Shown piece after piece: positions 25,125-33,596 of a DNA stretch of 64,000 nucleotides; within the stretch, counting starts at the first letter, position 1; every line of letters begins with the position of its first letter. The stretch comes from Caldicellulosiruptor acetigenus (GTDB taxonomy: Bacteria > Bacillota > Thermoanaerobacteria > Caldicellulosiruptorales > Caldicellulosiruptoraceae). The notes below the pieces were generated by a model. It was not told where the DNA came from, ran no database searches, and saw nothing but the letters and a program-made list of their open reading frames with translations. A program made the translations under genes and the position numbers. The DNA lies in contig NZ_CP113866.1 in the NCBI RefSeq assembly GCF_026914305.1, positions 523,501 to 587,500 on the forward strand, read 5' to 3'.

Positions 25125-26915
25125 ATGAGAGTTATGGTAAAAGAGGATGAACTTGAAATTCTGGAGGATTTTTTATCAGAGTCAAATGAGTATCTCAACA
25201 ACATAGAAGCGGAGATACTGGCATTAGAGGAAAGAAAAGATGATGAAGAGCTTGTCAATAGTCTTTTTAGGAAATATCATTCTATGAAAGGATTATCAGG
25301 TTTTTTTGAAGGCATGGGTGAATTTACATTGCTCTGTCAAATTATTGAAGATGTGTTAGCAAAGATCAGGAATAAGACAATAAAAGTGAGCAGTGATGTT
25401 ATTGATTTTTTGTTAAAAGGCAGCGATATAATAAAAAGAGTTGTTTTTAAAATAGGTGATGAACGTAAAGCTGAAAAGGGATATATTGAGGTTGAAGAGG
25501 AATTTGATTTAGATTTGTTTGCAAAGGAAAAAGAAGAACTCATAAACAGGGAGATTTTGAAGGCTCAAAGTGTGAGTGAAGGTAGAGAAAGAGAAATAGA
25601 ATTTGTTGAGGAAGAGAGTTTTACAAATGAAGAACAAGGTCTGCAGGATGCATCAAGTAATCAACTTGATAGGAAAGATACTATTGAACAGGTAATTGCC
25701 TCAACAACATCAGCATTGTCTGCAGAGCTGAACGAGGTAAAAATAAGCTATGAAAAAATTGATGAGATGCTGGGGCTTGTTGGTGAGATTATAACAACCA
25801 AAAGTACATTCTATTATCTTGTAAAAGAGCTTGAAAAGTACGATATGGACCTTTCAAAGAGATTCAGTGAACTTTTCCGTTCTATCCAAAGGACTTCTGA
25901 GATTCTTCAGGACCACATAATGAAAATTAGAATGATTCCTTTTGAGATGGTGGTAAAGAGGTTTAACAGGCTTATAAGAGAAACTGCTAAAAAGACAAGG
26001 AGAAAGGTAAAATTTTCGTACACTTGTGGCGACGTGGTTATAGACAAAGGCATAGCAGAAAAACTGAGCGAACCTCTTATGCATATAATAAGAAACTGCA
26101 TAGACCATGGCATTGAAGATGCTTCTGAAAGAAAGAAATTGGGCAAGCCAGAACATGGAAAAGTAGAACTTATTTCGTATTATAAGGGACAGAACATTGT
26201 TATAGAGATATCTGATGATGGCAGGGGAATGGATATTGGCAAGATTATACGAAAAGCAGTAGAAAAAGGAATTATATCAGAAGAACAAGCGGGTAGTTTA
26301 ACTGCAGATGAGGCTATAAAGCTGATATTTGAACCTGGTTTTTCTACCAAGGATGTGGCAGATGAGATTTCTGGCAGAGGTGTAGGTATGGACGTTGTGA
26401 AAAACATCGTAGAGTCCTTAAAAGGAAAAGTTGAAGTTATAACAGAGGAAGGGAAGGGAAGCAAGTTCATCCTTGAGATTCCGACAACTGCTGCCGTCTC
26501 TCAGGGCATTGTAGTTGTTTACAATTCACAAAAATTTATAATTCCATTTGAGTATGTTGAAGAAACTGTAAAGATAAATGTAAAAAATGTGTATGGTTGT
26601 GTAGACAAGCTTCTCATTGATGTAAGAGATGAGCCAATTCCTCTTTACCCTATTTCGTACGTGCTGTATCAAGAAGATTTATGCAATGAAGATGTTATCA
26701 AAAGGTTTGTAAAAGATGGTGAACTTTCTGTTGTGATTTTAAATGTCAAAGGTGTAAAGATAGCAGTATGTGTAGATAAACTTATGCAAAATGAGGAATT
26801 TGTTTTAAAACCACTTCCAAAAGCACTGGAAAAAAACAAGCTCCTTTTGGGGACAACTATTGACTATGAAGGAAATGTTATACTTGTGTTAAATCCCGAA
26901 TATTTTAGGCTCTAA
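25125..26915 (+). CDS. cheA: chemotaxis histidine kinase
   Basis: 596 residues. HPt domain 1-110 with the phospho-acceptor His52 in FRKYHSMKG; no clear CheY-binding P2 domain, only a charged linker (about 125-195); dimerisation P3 (YEKIDEMLGLVGEII); ATPase P4 with N box HIIRNCIDHGIE, G1 DDGRGMD and G2 GRGVGMDVVK; C-terminal CheW-like P5. The exact start is uncertain (ATG 25125, or ATG 25134). The absence of P2 is an oddity that may slow CheY phosphorylation or reflect a diverged domain. Last gene of the operon, with a terminator behind it. Confidence 0.94.
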   Translation: MRVMVKEDELEILEDFLSESNEYLNNIEAEILALEERKDDEELVNSLFRKYHSMKGLSGFFEGMGEFTLLCQIIEDVLAKIRNKTIKVSSDVIDFLLKGSDIIKRVVFKIGDERKAEKGYIEVEEEFDLDLFAKEKEELINREILKAQSVSEGREREIEFVEEESFTNEEQGLQDASSNQLDRKDTIEQVIASTTSALSAELNEVKISYEKIDEMLGLVGEIITTKSTFYYLVKELEKYDMDLSKRFSELFRSIQRTSEILQDHIMKIRMIPFEMVVKRFNRLIRETAKKTRRKVKFSYTCGDVVIDKGIAEKLSEPLMHIIRNCIDHGIEDASERKKLGKPEHGKVELISYYKGQNIVIEISDDGRGMDIGKIIRKAVEKGIISEEQAGSLTADEAIKLIFEPGFSTKDVADEISGRGVGMDVVKNIVESLKGKVEVITEEGKGSKFILEIPTTAAVSQGIVVVYNSQKFIIPFEYVEETVKINVKNVYGCVDKLLIDVRDEPIPLYPISYVLYQEDLCNEDVIKRFVKDGELSVVILNVKGVKIAVCVDKLMQNEEFVLKPLPKALEKNKLLLGTTIDYEGNVILVLNPEYFRL

Positions 26916-26978
26916 AAGAGAAGGATGTGAAATTGTTCACGTACAACTTTTTTCACTCCTTCTCTTTTGTTCTTTTTG
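26916..26978 (+). terminator. terminator of the chemosensory operon
   Basis: Long stem AGAGAAGGA-(T)-GTGAAA paired with TTTCAC-(T)-CCTTCTCT, one mismatch, followed by TTTTGTTCTTTTT. It isolates the che genes from araB. Confidence 0.85.
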
Positions 26979-27006
26979 CATATATGCTACTATATTTTTA
27001 AAGAAA

Positions 27007-27020
27007 CATGTATGCACAAG
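27007..27020. promoter_or_regulatory. candidate AraR operator upstream of araB
   Basis: CATGTATGCACAAG matches 12 of 14 positions of CTTGTATGGACAAG at 28844 and keeps the TTGT-N4-ACAA layout of AraR sites. It lies 24 bp before the araB start, downstream of a plausible TTGTTC-18-TATATT promoter (26970-26993). Confidence 0.6.
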
Positions 27021-27043
27021 CAAAGGAGAAAAGGGGGATTTTT

Positions 27044-28714
27044 ATGGCAAAGTTCAGCATAGGAATTGATTTTGGAACACAGTCAGGAAGGGCAGTGCTA
27101 GTAAATGTTGAGACAGGTGAAGAGGTTGCCACAAGTGTGAAAGAGTACACTCACGGAGTTATGGACGAAAGTTTGCCAGATGGCACAAAACTTCCTCACG
27201 ACTGGGCACTTCAACATCCACAGGATTATATAGAAGTCTTGGCAACAACTGTTCCAGATATCTTGAAAAAAGCAGGAGTTTCTAAAGACGATGTGATTGG
27301 AATAGGAATTGACTTTACAGCCTGCACAATGCTTCCTATCAAAAAGGATGGGACACCGCTTTGTGAGCTTTCCAAGTTCAAATCAAATCCTCATGCCTAT
27401 GTTAAGCTGTGGAAACACCATGCTGCTCAAAAGTATGCAAATAGGCTAAATAGAATAGCACAAGAGCGAGGAGAGAAGTTTTTACAAAGATATGGCGGAA
27501 AGATTTCATCAGAATGGCTTTTCCCTAAGATCATGCAGATTTTAGAAGAAGCACCTGAGGTGTATGAAGAGGCGGACAAGTTTATAGAAGCTGCTGACTG
27601 GATTGTATTTAAGATGACAGGTGTTGAGAAGAGAAACTCATGCACAGCAGGATATAAAGCTATCTGGAGCAAGAGGGAAGGATATCCTTCAAAAGAGTTT
27701 TTCAAAGCACTTCATCCAAGGCTTGAAAATGTTGTTGATGAAAAGCTTTCACGTGATATATACCCCATTGGGCAGAAAGCTGGAGAGCTCACAGAAGAAA
27801 TGGCCAAGCTAATGGGACTCAATCCTGGGACAGCTGTTGCAATTGCAAATGTGGATGCTCATGTATCAGTTCCTGCTGTTGGGATTACTGATATTGGCAA
27901 GATGCTAATGATAATCGGAACATCTACATGCCACATGCTTTTGTGGAACGAAGAGAAGATGGTGCCTGGTATTTGCGGGTACGTTGAAGATGGAATTTTG
28001 CCTGGTTTTTATGGGTATGAGGCGGGTCAGAGCTGTGTTGGAGACCATTTTGAATGGTTTGTTGAAAACTGCGTGCCACCAATATACTATGATGAAGCAA
28101 AGCAAAAAGGACTAAATATCTATCAGCTACTCAAAGAAAAAGCAAAGGCTCTAAAACCTGGTCAGAGCGGTCTTTTGGCACTTGACTGGTGGAATGGTAA
28201 CAGGTCAATCTTGGTTGATGCAGACCTGACAGGAATGATGCTTGGCATGACACTCACAACAAAGCCAGAGGAGATGTACAGGGCACTGATTGAGGCAACG
28301 GCGTACGGCACAAAGATAATAATTGACAACTTCAATGAGCATGGCGTTGAGGTAAGAGAGCTTTATGCGTGCGGTGGAATTGCTGAAAAAGACGAGCTTT
28401 TGATGCAGATTTATGCTGATGTGACAGGGCTTGAGATAAAAGTGTCAGCATCACCTCAGACTCCAGCACTCGGTTCTGCAATGTTTGGTGCAGTTGCTGC
28501 AGGAAAAGAAAGAGGTGGGTATGACAGCATATTCGAGGCTGCAAAGAAGATGGCAAAACTAAAAGACTATTCTTACAAACCAAATCCGCAAAACCACGAG
28601 ATTTACAAAAAACTCTACAGAGAATACAGAATTCTTCACGACTACTTTGGCCGTGGAGCAAATGATGTGATGAAGAGGCTAAAAGAGATAAAAGAAGAAG
28701 TTTCAAGGATGTAA
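27044..28714 (+). CDS. araB: L-ribulokinase
   Basis: 556-residue FGGY-family kinase converting L-ribulose to L-ribulose-5-phosphate in the cytosol, second step of L-arabinose use. [24 protein letters not shown] is the N-terminal ATPase motif characteristic of Ara[15 protein letters not shown] and the C-terminal FGGY-like [17 protein letters not shown] are present. ATG 27044 follows AAAAGGGGG by 6 nt; the upstream ATG 27008 lies inside the operator and is rejected. araA (isomerase) is not in the window. Confidence 0.95.
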   Translation: MAKFSIGIDFGTQSGRAVLVNVETGEEVATSVKEYTHGVMDESLPDGTKLPHDWALQHPQDYIEVLATTVPDILKKAGVSKDDVIGIGIDFTACTMLPIKKDGTPLCELSKFKSNPHAYVKLWKHHAAQKYANRLNRIAQERGEKFLQRYGGKISSEWLFPKIMQILEEAPEVYEEADKFIEAADWIVFKMTGVEKRNSCTAGYKAIWSKREGYPSKEFFKALHPRLENVVDEKLSRDIYPIGQKAGELTEEMAKLMGLNPGTAVAIANVDAHVSVPAVGITDIGKMLMIIGTSTCHMLLWNEEKMVPGICGYVEDGILPGFYGYEAGQSCVGDHFEWFVENCVPPIYYDEAKQKGLNIYQLLKEKAKALKPGQSGLLALDWWNGNRSILVDADLTGMMLGMTLTTKPEEMYRALIEATAYGTKIIIDNFNEHGVEVRELYACGGIAEKDELLMQIYADVTGLEIKVSASPQTPALGSAMFGAVAAGKERGGYDSIFEAAKKMAKLKDYSYKPNPQNHEIYKKLYREYRILHDYFGRGANDVMKRLKEIKEEVSRM

Positions 28715-28742
28715 AGCTTTTAAATCTTTTAACCCTTCAAAA

Positions 28743-28789
28743 GCAGGCTGCCCTTTTAAAACTTCCTTTGCTTTTTAGGGGTGGCCTGC
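28743..28789 (+). terminator. weak stem-loop after araB
   Basis: GCAGGC...GCCTGC with inner GCCC/GGG pairs, but no T-run follows. It may attenuate or stabilise the transcript between araB and araR. Confidence 0.3.
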
Positions 28790-28805
28790 AAGTTAAATAA
28801 TGGTA

Positions 28806-28857
28806 TTGATTTAAAAATTTTTAAGTGGTATGATAAAAATAAACTTGTATGGACAAG
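28806..28857 (+). promoter_or_regulatory. araR promoter with AraR operator
   Basis: TTGATT (28806-28811), exactly 17 nt, then the extended -10 TGG-TATGAT (28829-28834). The perfect inverted repeat CTTGT-ATGG-ACAAG (28844-28857) covers the expected first transcribed bases, ideal for autorepression. This promoter also shows that translation cannot start at ATG 28830. Confidence 0.72.
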
Positions 28858-28868
28858 ATGATGATAAG

Positions 28869-29924
28869 ATGAGCAAAACCAAATATGAGATTATAAAAGA
28901 TTTCATTATTGAAGGGATTAGCTCTGGCAAGTTCAAAGAGGGCGAGAAGATTTATTCAGAGAATATGCTGTCACGAAAATTCAAAGTTTCGCGGCACACG
29001 GTAAGAAGAGCTATAATGGAGCTCGAATTTGAGGGACTTCTTGTTTCTCAAAAAGGAAGAGGTACGTTTGTTGCAAAGAAAACTGCCGACAGCTCTAAAT
29101 GCATTGCTGTTCTGACAACATTTATATCCGACTACATCTTTCCCCTGATTATAAGAGGAATTGAAAAGGTGATAGCACATGAAGGGTATGGTCTTTTGCT
29201 GTTTTCGACTGACAACAGCTACGAATTTGAAAGGTATCATTTGGAGAGTATAATAAACAACCCAAACATAGATGCTGTCATAATAGAGCCGACAAAAAGT
29301 GCCTTGCCTTCCAAAAATCAAGAGCTTTACAGAAAACTTATACAAAAAGACATTCCTGTGATTTTCATCAACACTATTTTAGAAGGCATTGCTCAAAACT
29401 ACATAATAACCAAAGACCAATCAGCAGTTTACAAGCTCACAACCAGTCTTATAAAAAGCGGTTGCAAAAAGCTTCTAGGTATTTTCAAAGGCGACGATTT
29501 GCAGGGGATAAAAAGATACAGTGGTTTTGAGAAAGCGTGCAAGGAGGCACAGGCAGAGTTTGATGCAATCTTTTTTACAAGTGAGGAGTATAATTTTGTT
29601 CATAATAGAGCTGCTGAAGTCATATCAAGAGAAAGATTTGATGCAGCCGTTTGCTACAACGACAAGATTGCTCTTCCTCTTTGTGTAAAGCTAAAAGAAA
29701 TGGGATTTAGAATTCCTCAGGATATATCAGTTACGGGATATGACAATTCACTTCTTTCTACACTGACAGATATAAAGCTCACAACAGTTGAGCACCCGAA
29801 AGAAAAGCTTGGAGAGATGGCAGCAAAAGCAGCAGTTGCCATGATAAAGAAGAGCAGAAGAGGTGTTAAAGAAGAGGTTGAATGCGAGATTATCTTTAGA
29901 AATTCCACAAAAGGAGGGCTATAA
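28869..29924 (+). CDS. araR: AraR-type arabinose repressor (GntR DNA-binding, LacI-type sensor)
   Basis: 351 residues. The N-terminal 70 residues are a GntR winged helix (EGEKIYSENMLSRKFKVSRH, RAIMELEFEGLLVSQKGRGT), whereas residues 80-345 are a LacI/periplasmic-binding sensor (CIAVLTTFISDYIFPLIIRGI ... VTGYDNSLLSTL). That chimera is the hallmark of AraR, which releases DNA on binding L-arabinose. ATG 28869 is chosen since the promoter -10 overlaps the earlier ATG. Sits between araB and araD; binding sites lie before araB and before itself. Confidence 0.88.
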   Translation: MSKTKYEIIKDFIIEGISSGKFKEGEKIYSENMLSRKFKVSRHTVRRAIMELEFEGLLVSQKGRGTFVAKKTADSSKCIAVLTTFISDYIFPLIIRGIEKVIAHEGYGLLLFSTDNSYEFERYHLESIINNPNIDAVIIEPTKSALPSKNQELYRKLIQKDIPVIFINTILEGIAQNYIITKDQSAVYKLTTSLIKSGCKKLLGIFKGDDLQGIKRYSGFEKACKEAQAEFDAIFFTSEEYNFVHNRAAEVISRERFDAAVCYNDKIALPLCVKLKEMGFRIPQDISVTGYDNSLLSTLTDIKLTTVEHPKEKLGEMAAKAAVAMIKKSRRGVKEEVECEIIFRNSTKGGL

Positions 29925-29926
29925 GT

Positions 29927-30571
29927 ATGTTGGAAAATCTGAAAGAGCTTGTTTGCAAATATAATTTGTATCTTCCAAAATATGGCCTTGTCACATGGAC
30001 ATCTGGCAATGTCTCAGCTCGCGACCCTGAGACAAACCTTGTTGTCATAAAACCATCCGGTGTTATGTACGACGATTTGACACCTGATAAGATGGTTGTG
30101 GTTGACATGGACGGAAATGTTGTTGAAGGAAGTTTAAAACCATCAACAGACACCCTCACACATCTTTATGTATACAAACACATGCCACACATAAATGCTG
30201 TTGTCCATACACATTCTAACTATGCAACAGCATTTGCAGCGCTGGGCCAGCCCATTAAAGTGTATCTGACAGCAATTGCCGATGAGTTTGGCTGTGAGAT
30301 TCCGTGTGGACCGTATGCTCAGATTGGTGGTGAGGACATAGGCAAGGTGATAGTGGAGTATATAGGAGACTCACCCGCAATCCTTCTTCAGAACCATGGA
30401 GTTTTTACAATAGGCAAGACAGTTGATGAGGCAGTTAAAGCGGCTGTTATGGTTGAAGATGTGGCAAAAACAGTGTTTATTGCAAAGATGATGGGCGAGC
30501 CTATCGAGATCCCACCTGAAGAGGTAAAAAGAGCTCATGAGAGGTACATGACCAAGTACGGACAGAAATAA
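29927..30571 (+). CDS. araD: L-ribulose-5-phosphate 4-epimerase
   Basis: 214-residue class II aldolase-fold enzyme making D-xylulose-5-phosphate, third step of the arabinose pathway. TSGNVSARD and KPSGVMYDDLTPDKMVVVD bind phosphate; zinc ligands are the two His of VVHTHSNYA and the His of LLQNHGVFT. Length is normal for the family. SD AAAAGGAGGG lies 8 nt before the ATG; it starts 2 bp after araR, so both are on one transcript. Confidence 0.92.
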   Translation: MLENLKELVCKYNLYLPKYGLVTWTSGNVSARDPETNLVVIKPSGVMYDDLTPDKMVVVDMDGNVVEGSLKPSTDTLTHLYVYKHMPHINAVVHTHSNYATAFAALGQPIKVYLTAIADEFGCEIPCGPYAQIGGEDIGKVIVEYIGDSPAILLQNHGVFTIGKTVDEAVKAAVMVEDVAKTVFIAKMMGEPIEIPPEEVKRAHERYMTKYGQK

Positions 30572-30620
30572 AGTTTTTTTGAACTCCCCCAGCACAAAAA
30601 GGTTGTGATATACACAACAC

Positions 30621-30660
30621 AAGGCTGCCGTTTTCAAATGGCAGCCTTGCTTGTTTTTTT
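30621..30660 (+). terminator. terminator after araD
   Basis: The stem AAGGCTGCC/GGCAGCCTT is followed by GCTTG and a run of T. A smaller GTTGTG/CACAAC stem precedes it (30603-30617). Confidence 0.88.
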
Positions 30661-32017
30661 ACAGTCCAAATATTCTACTTACAACCTCTTTTAACTCTTC
30701 ATCGCTTATAGATGTATTTCTTCCATTTTCATATTGATTGTCTACCCACTCTTTGACCTTTTGAACTCTTGGGTCTTTTTTATCAACCTGGATGTCAATG
30801 CCGCTATCTTTGAAGTACCTGTTTATCCAGATTACAATTCCTGCAATGCCTGAGTATGCATCTATAATCACCTTAGGAGGCCTTCCCAGAATCTTTCCTG
30901 TATCAAATATATTGTAAATCTCCTCATCTTTCATAAGCCCATCTGCATGAATTCCAGCCCGTGTTGCGTTAAAGTTCTCACCAACAAAAGGCGTCATTGG
31001 AGGAATCTCATACCCGATTTCTTTTTTGAAATAATCAGCAATCTCAGATATTACAGCAACGTTCATGCCGTCTGCTGACCCTCTTATCTGAATATATTCC
31101 ATCACCATTGCCTCTAAGGGAGTGTTGCCAGTCCGCTCACCTATTCCCAAAAGTGATGTGTTTACCATTGAAGCACCGTATAGCCATGCCATTGTTGAGT
31201 TTATTACTGCCTTGTAAAAATCGTTGTGACCGTGCCACTCAAGCCACTCAGATGGCACTTCACCGTAGTTCACAATGCCATAGATTATCTGTGGAACGCT
31301 TCTTGGCAGAGCAACACCAGGGATGGGTGAGCCAAGCCCCAGCGTGTCACAAGCTCTGATTTTCACAGGCATGTTTGCCTGTTTTGAAAGTTTCATAAGC
31401 TCGTTGATAAATGGCAGAACAAACCCATAAAAGTCTGCACGTGTGATGTCTTCAAAATGGCATCTTGGAATTACTCCTGCCTCTAAAGCTGCCGACACAA
31501 TCTCTAAGTACTGCTTCATTGCCTGACTTCTTGTCATCCTTAGTTTTTTGAAAATGTGATAGTCAGAACATGAGACAAGTATTCCTGTTTCCTTGATACC
31601 AAGGCTCTTTACAATCTCAAAGTCCTCTTTTTTTGCACGAATCCAAGCAGTCACTTTTGGAAAATCATAGCCTTTTTCTAAACACTTTAAAACTGCTTCC
31701 TTGTCCTGCTTTGAGTAGACAAAGAACTCTGTGTGAAGAATAACACCGCTTCCATTGTCAAGCTCATGCAAGTAGTCATAAATCCTACAGATTTGCTCAA
31801 CAGTGTAGGGTGAGCGTGACTGTTGGCCGTCTCTGAAGGTTGTGTCTGTGATGTAAAGCCGCTCAGGAACATTCATTGGCACAATTCTGTGGTTAAAAAC
31901 AAGCCTTGGTACCTCATTGTAAGGATAGATGTTCCTAAAAAGATTTGGCTCCTCAATGTCCCTGAACTGATACTCAATCTCGAGAATGTGAGTCTTTTGA
32001 TTGAACTTAACATTCAT
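30659..32017 (-). CDS. DRE-TIM metallolyase, probable (Re)-citrate synthase or homocitrate-synthase-like
   Basis: 452 residues, pyruvate-carboxylase/LeuA superfamily TIM barrel. ITDTTFRDGQQSRSPYT is the catalytic DxxxRDG motif; the metal-binding HxH is WHGHNDFYK; GIGERTGNTPLEAMVM is the family acyl-CoA-site motif. The C-terminal LeuA allosteric domain is missing and an N-terminal extension of about 50 residues is present, the layout of the (Re)-citrate synthase of Clostridium kluyveri rather than of isopropylmalate synthase. Assignment as acetyl-CoA + oxaloacetate to citrate is inference. It would feed 2-oxoglutarate/glutamate synthesis. Preceded by a c-di-AMP riboswitch; SD AGGGAGG lies 11 nt from the ATG. 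Confidence 0.72.
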   Translation of the reverse strand: MNVKFNQKTHILEIEYQFRDIEEPNLFRNIYPYNEVPRLVFNHRIVPMNVPERLYITDTTFRDGQQSRSPYTVEQICRIYDYLHELDNGSGVILHTEFFVYSKQDKEAVLKCLEKGYDFPKVTAWIRAKKEDFEIVKSLGIKETGILVSCSDYHIFKKLRMTRSQAMKQYLEIVSAALEAGVIPRCHFEDITRADFYGFVLPFINELMKLSKQANMPVKIRACDTLGLGSPIPGVALPRSVPQIIYGIVNYGEVPSEWLEWHGHNDFYKAVINSTMAWLYGASMVNTSLLGIGERTGNTPLEAMVMEYIQIRGSADGMNVAVISEIADYFKKEIGYEIPPMTPFVGENFNATRAGIHADGLMKDEEIYNIFDTGKILGRPPKVIIDAYSGIAGIVIWINRYFKDSGIDIQVDKKDPRVQKVKEWVDNQYENGRNTSISDEELKEVVSRIFGL

Positions 32018-32037
32018 AAAACAATAACCTCCCTTTC

Positions 32038-32170
32038 AAAGCTTCGGGGGTTAGCTGACGGGTTCGGGCAGAAAGGGACATTTGCCCTACAAGGCAAAAA
32101 TGCCTTGATTCACCCCAAAAAAGTGGGTCCCCCCTATCCTGTGCTTTTTTTTACACAGGAATTCAGCTTT
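32038..32170 (-). ncRNA. ydaO/yuaA-type c-di-AMP riboswitch
   Basis: Read on the - strand the leader carries the conserved ydaO blocks in order: GGGGGGACCCAC, TTGGGGTGAATC, a variable GGCA/TGCC hairpin, GTAGGG and then CCCGAACCCGTCAGCTAAC. Closing stem P1 is AAAGCT (32170-32165) with AGCTTT (32043-32038). These blocks match B. subtilis ydaO and the Thermoanaerobacter aptamer as I remember them. The aptamer ends right at the SD of the citrate-synthase-like gene with no terminator between, so control is probably translational. The family normally turns genes off when c-di-AMP binds. Confidence 0.92.
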
Positions 32171-32200
32171 TTTTAATTTTATTTTTTTATTATGATTTTT

Positions 32201-32229
32201 ATCATACCAGAAAAGCGGCAGTTTGGCAA
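32201..32229 (-). promoter_or_regulatory. promoter of the riboswitch-controlled gene
   Basis: On the - strand TTGCCA (32229-32224), 17 nt, extended -10 TGG-TATGAT (32206-32201). It starts only 11 bp after the stop codon of the DUF362 gene, making the citrate-synthase-like gene its own unit with an mRNA leader of about 175 nt. Confidence 0.75.
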
Positions 32230-32239
32230 GGAAGAATGT

Positions 32240-33361
32240 CTATACCTTCACAAGCTCATACTCCAAACTTCCAAGTCCAATCTCTTGAGCATGCTTTAGT
32301 GCAACTCTCCAGTCCGTGTCAGGATGAATGCTCTTGAACCTATCAATCTTACCATCAACCTCTATGTGTTTTGCCTTTTCAAATACAGAGCCAGCTGGTG
32401 TGAACGTAGAGTTATTTACAAGGTCAACACATGCCTTGTCAAGCGCAACAGGGTCAAATGACGCTGCAATACCAATGTCTGGTGCAACAGGGATATCGTT
32501 GTGTGACCAGCAGTCACAGTCAGGTGAAATATTCATGACAAAATTTATGTGAAAATGAGGCTTATCCTTTAAAACTGCATACGCATACTCAGCAATCTTC
32601 TCGCTTGCGATTGACGCTGCCTCATCCCAGTTGACTGTTGCTGCACCGAACTGGCACACAGCAACGCACTGACCACATCCAACACACTTTTCATAGTCAA
32701 TAACTGCTTTTTTCTTCTCATTCAAAGTTATAGCAAGCTGCGCACAGCTTTTGACGCACATTCCACACCCGACACATTTTGAAACCTTTATAACAGGCTT
32801 TGAGGATGAGTGCATAAAAAGCTTTCCGCCGCGAGAACCAGAACCCATTCCAATGTTTTTGATAGCACCACCAAACCCTGTCATCTCATGACCTTTAAAG
32901 TGGTTCATTGAGATTATAATATCAGCATCTGCAATGGCAGATCCAATCTTTGCTTTTTGTGTATGCTTGAGGTTCACTTCAATCTCTCTGTACTCTGTTC
33001 CTTTCAGACCATCTGCGATGATTACATGACAGCCAAGCACAAGAGGGTTAAATCCATTTTCATACGCAGCTTCTAAGTGGTCTAAAGCGTTGCTTCTTCT
33101 TCCTGTGTAAAGTGTGTTTGCATCTGTGACAAACGGTTTCCCGCCAAGGCTTTTGACGAGTTTTACAATCCTTGCAACGTAGTTTGGTCTTATATACGCA
33201 AGGTTTCCAGGTTCTCCAAAGTGTACCTTGATAGCAACAAACTTGTTTTTAAAATCGATTGTTTCAATCCCTGCCTTTTTCACAAGGTTTTCAAGCTTAT
33301 CAAGCATATTATACCCTGGTTTGGTTTTAAAGTCTGTGAAATACACCTTTGATTTTGCCAT
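32240..33361 (-). CDS. DUF362 iron-sulfur protein with 2x[4Fe-4S] ferredoxin domain
   Basis: 373 residues. DUF362 body at both ends (VHFGEPGNLAYIRPNY, SMNHFKGHEMTGFGGAIKNIGMG) with a ferredoxin insert near residues 195-240 holding two clusters: CVGCGMCVKSCAQ and CVGCGQCVAVCQF. C-terminal CDCWSHNDIP and ASFDPVALDKACVDL are also family-typical. No signal peptide, so cytosolic. The function of DUF362 is unknown; a redox or metallo-enzyme role is likely. Single gene with SD GGAG upstream and no obvious terminator. Confidence 0.88.
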   Translation of the reverse strand: MAKSKVYFTDFKTKPGYNMLDKLENLVKKAGIETIDFKNKFVAIKVHFGEPGNLAYIRPNYVARIVKLVKSLGGKPFVTDANTLYTGRRSNALDHLEAAYENGFNPLVLGCHVIIADGLKGTEYREIEVNLKHTQKAKIGSAIADADIIISMNHFKGHEMTGFGGAIKNIGMGSGSRGGKLFMHSSSKPVIKVSKCVGCGMCVKSCAQLAITLNEKKKAVIDYEKCVGCGQCVAVCQFGAATVNWDEAASIASEKIAEYAYAVLKDKPHFHINFVMNISPDCDCWSHNDIPVAPDIGIAASFDPVALDKACVDLVNNSTFTPAGSVFEKAKHIEVDGKIDRFKSIHPDTDWRVALKHAQEIGLGSLEYELVKV

Positions 33362-33596
33362 TTTCCCTTTTCAACTCCTTTCAAAATTTTCGGGTAAGTA
33401 AAATTATAATCCTTTTTTGAGATTTGTGAATAGCTCAATTTTAACAGAAGGTTGCAAAATGTTGATGTGTGGTTTTGCAAGTTATAGTATAATAGTGAAA
33501 AGTGGAAGAGTACAAGAATGCACTTTTTTGATATAAGGTATCAAAAAGGATACTATCAAAGATAGTCTCCGGCAAGCTAAAGAGGGTGTTTTTGCA

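Noticed and set aside
26933-26947. Third AraR site TTGTTCACGTACAA
   Set aside because: The half-sites are 6 nt apart instead of 4 and lie in the loop of the che terminator; chance similarity is likely, though not excluded.
27008-27043. Longer araB start at ATG 27008
   Set aside because: It overlaps the AraR-type operator, lacks an SD, and AAAAGGGGG stands 6 nt before ATG 27044.
28830-28868. Longer N-terminus for AraR starting at ATG 28830
   Set aside because: The bases form the -10 box and operator of a TTGATT-17-TATGAT promoter, so they are not translated; ATG 28869 gives the normal AraR start.
30659-32017. 2-isopropylmalate synthase (leuA) for the DRE-TIM enzyme
   Set aside because: The C-terminal allosteric domain is absent, an N-terminal extension is present and no leu genes are nearby.
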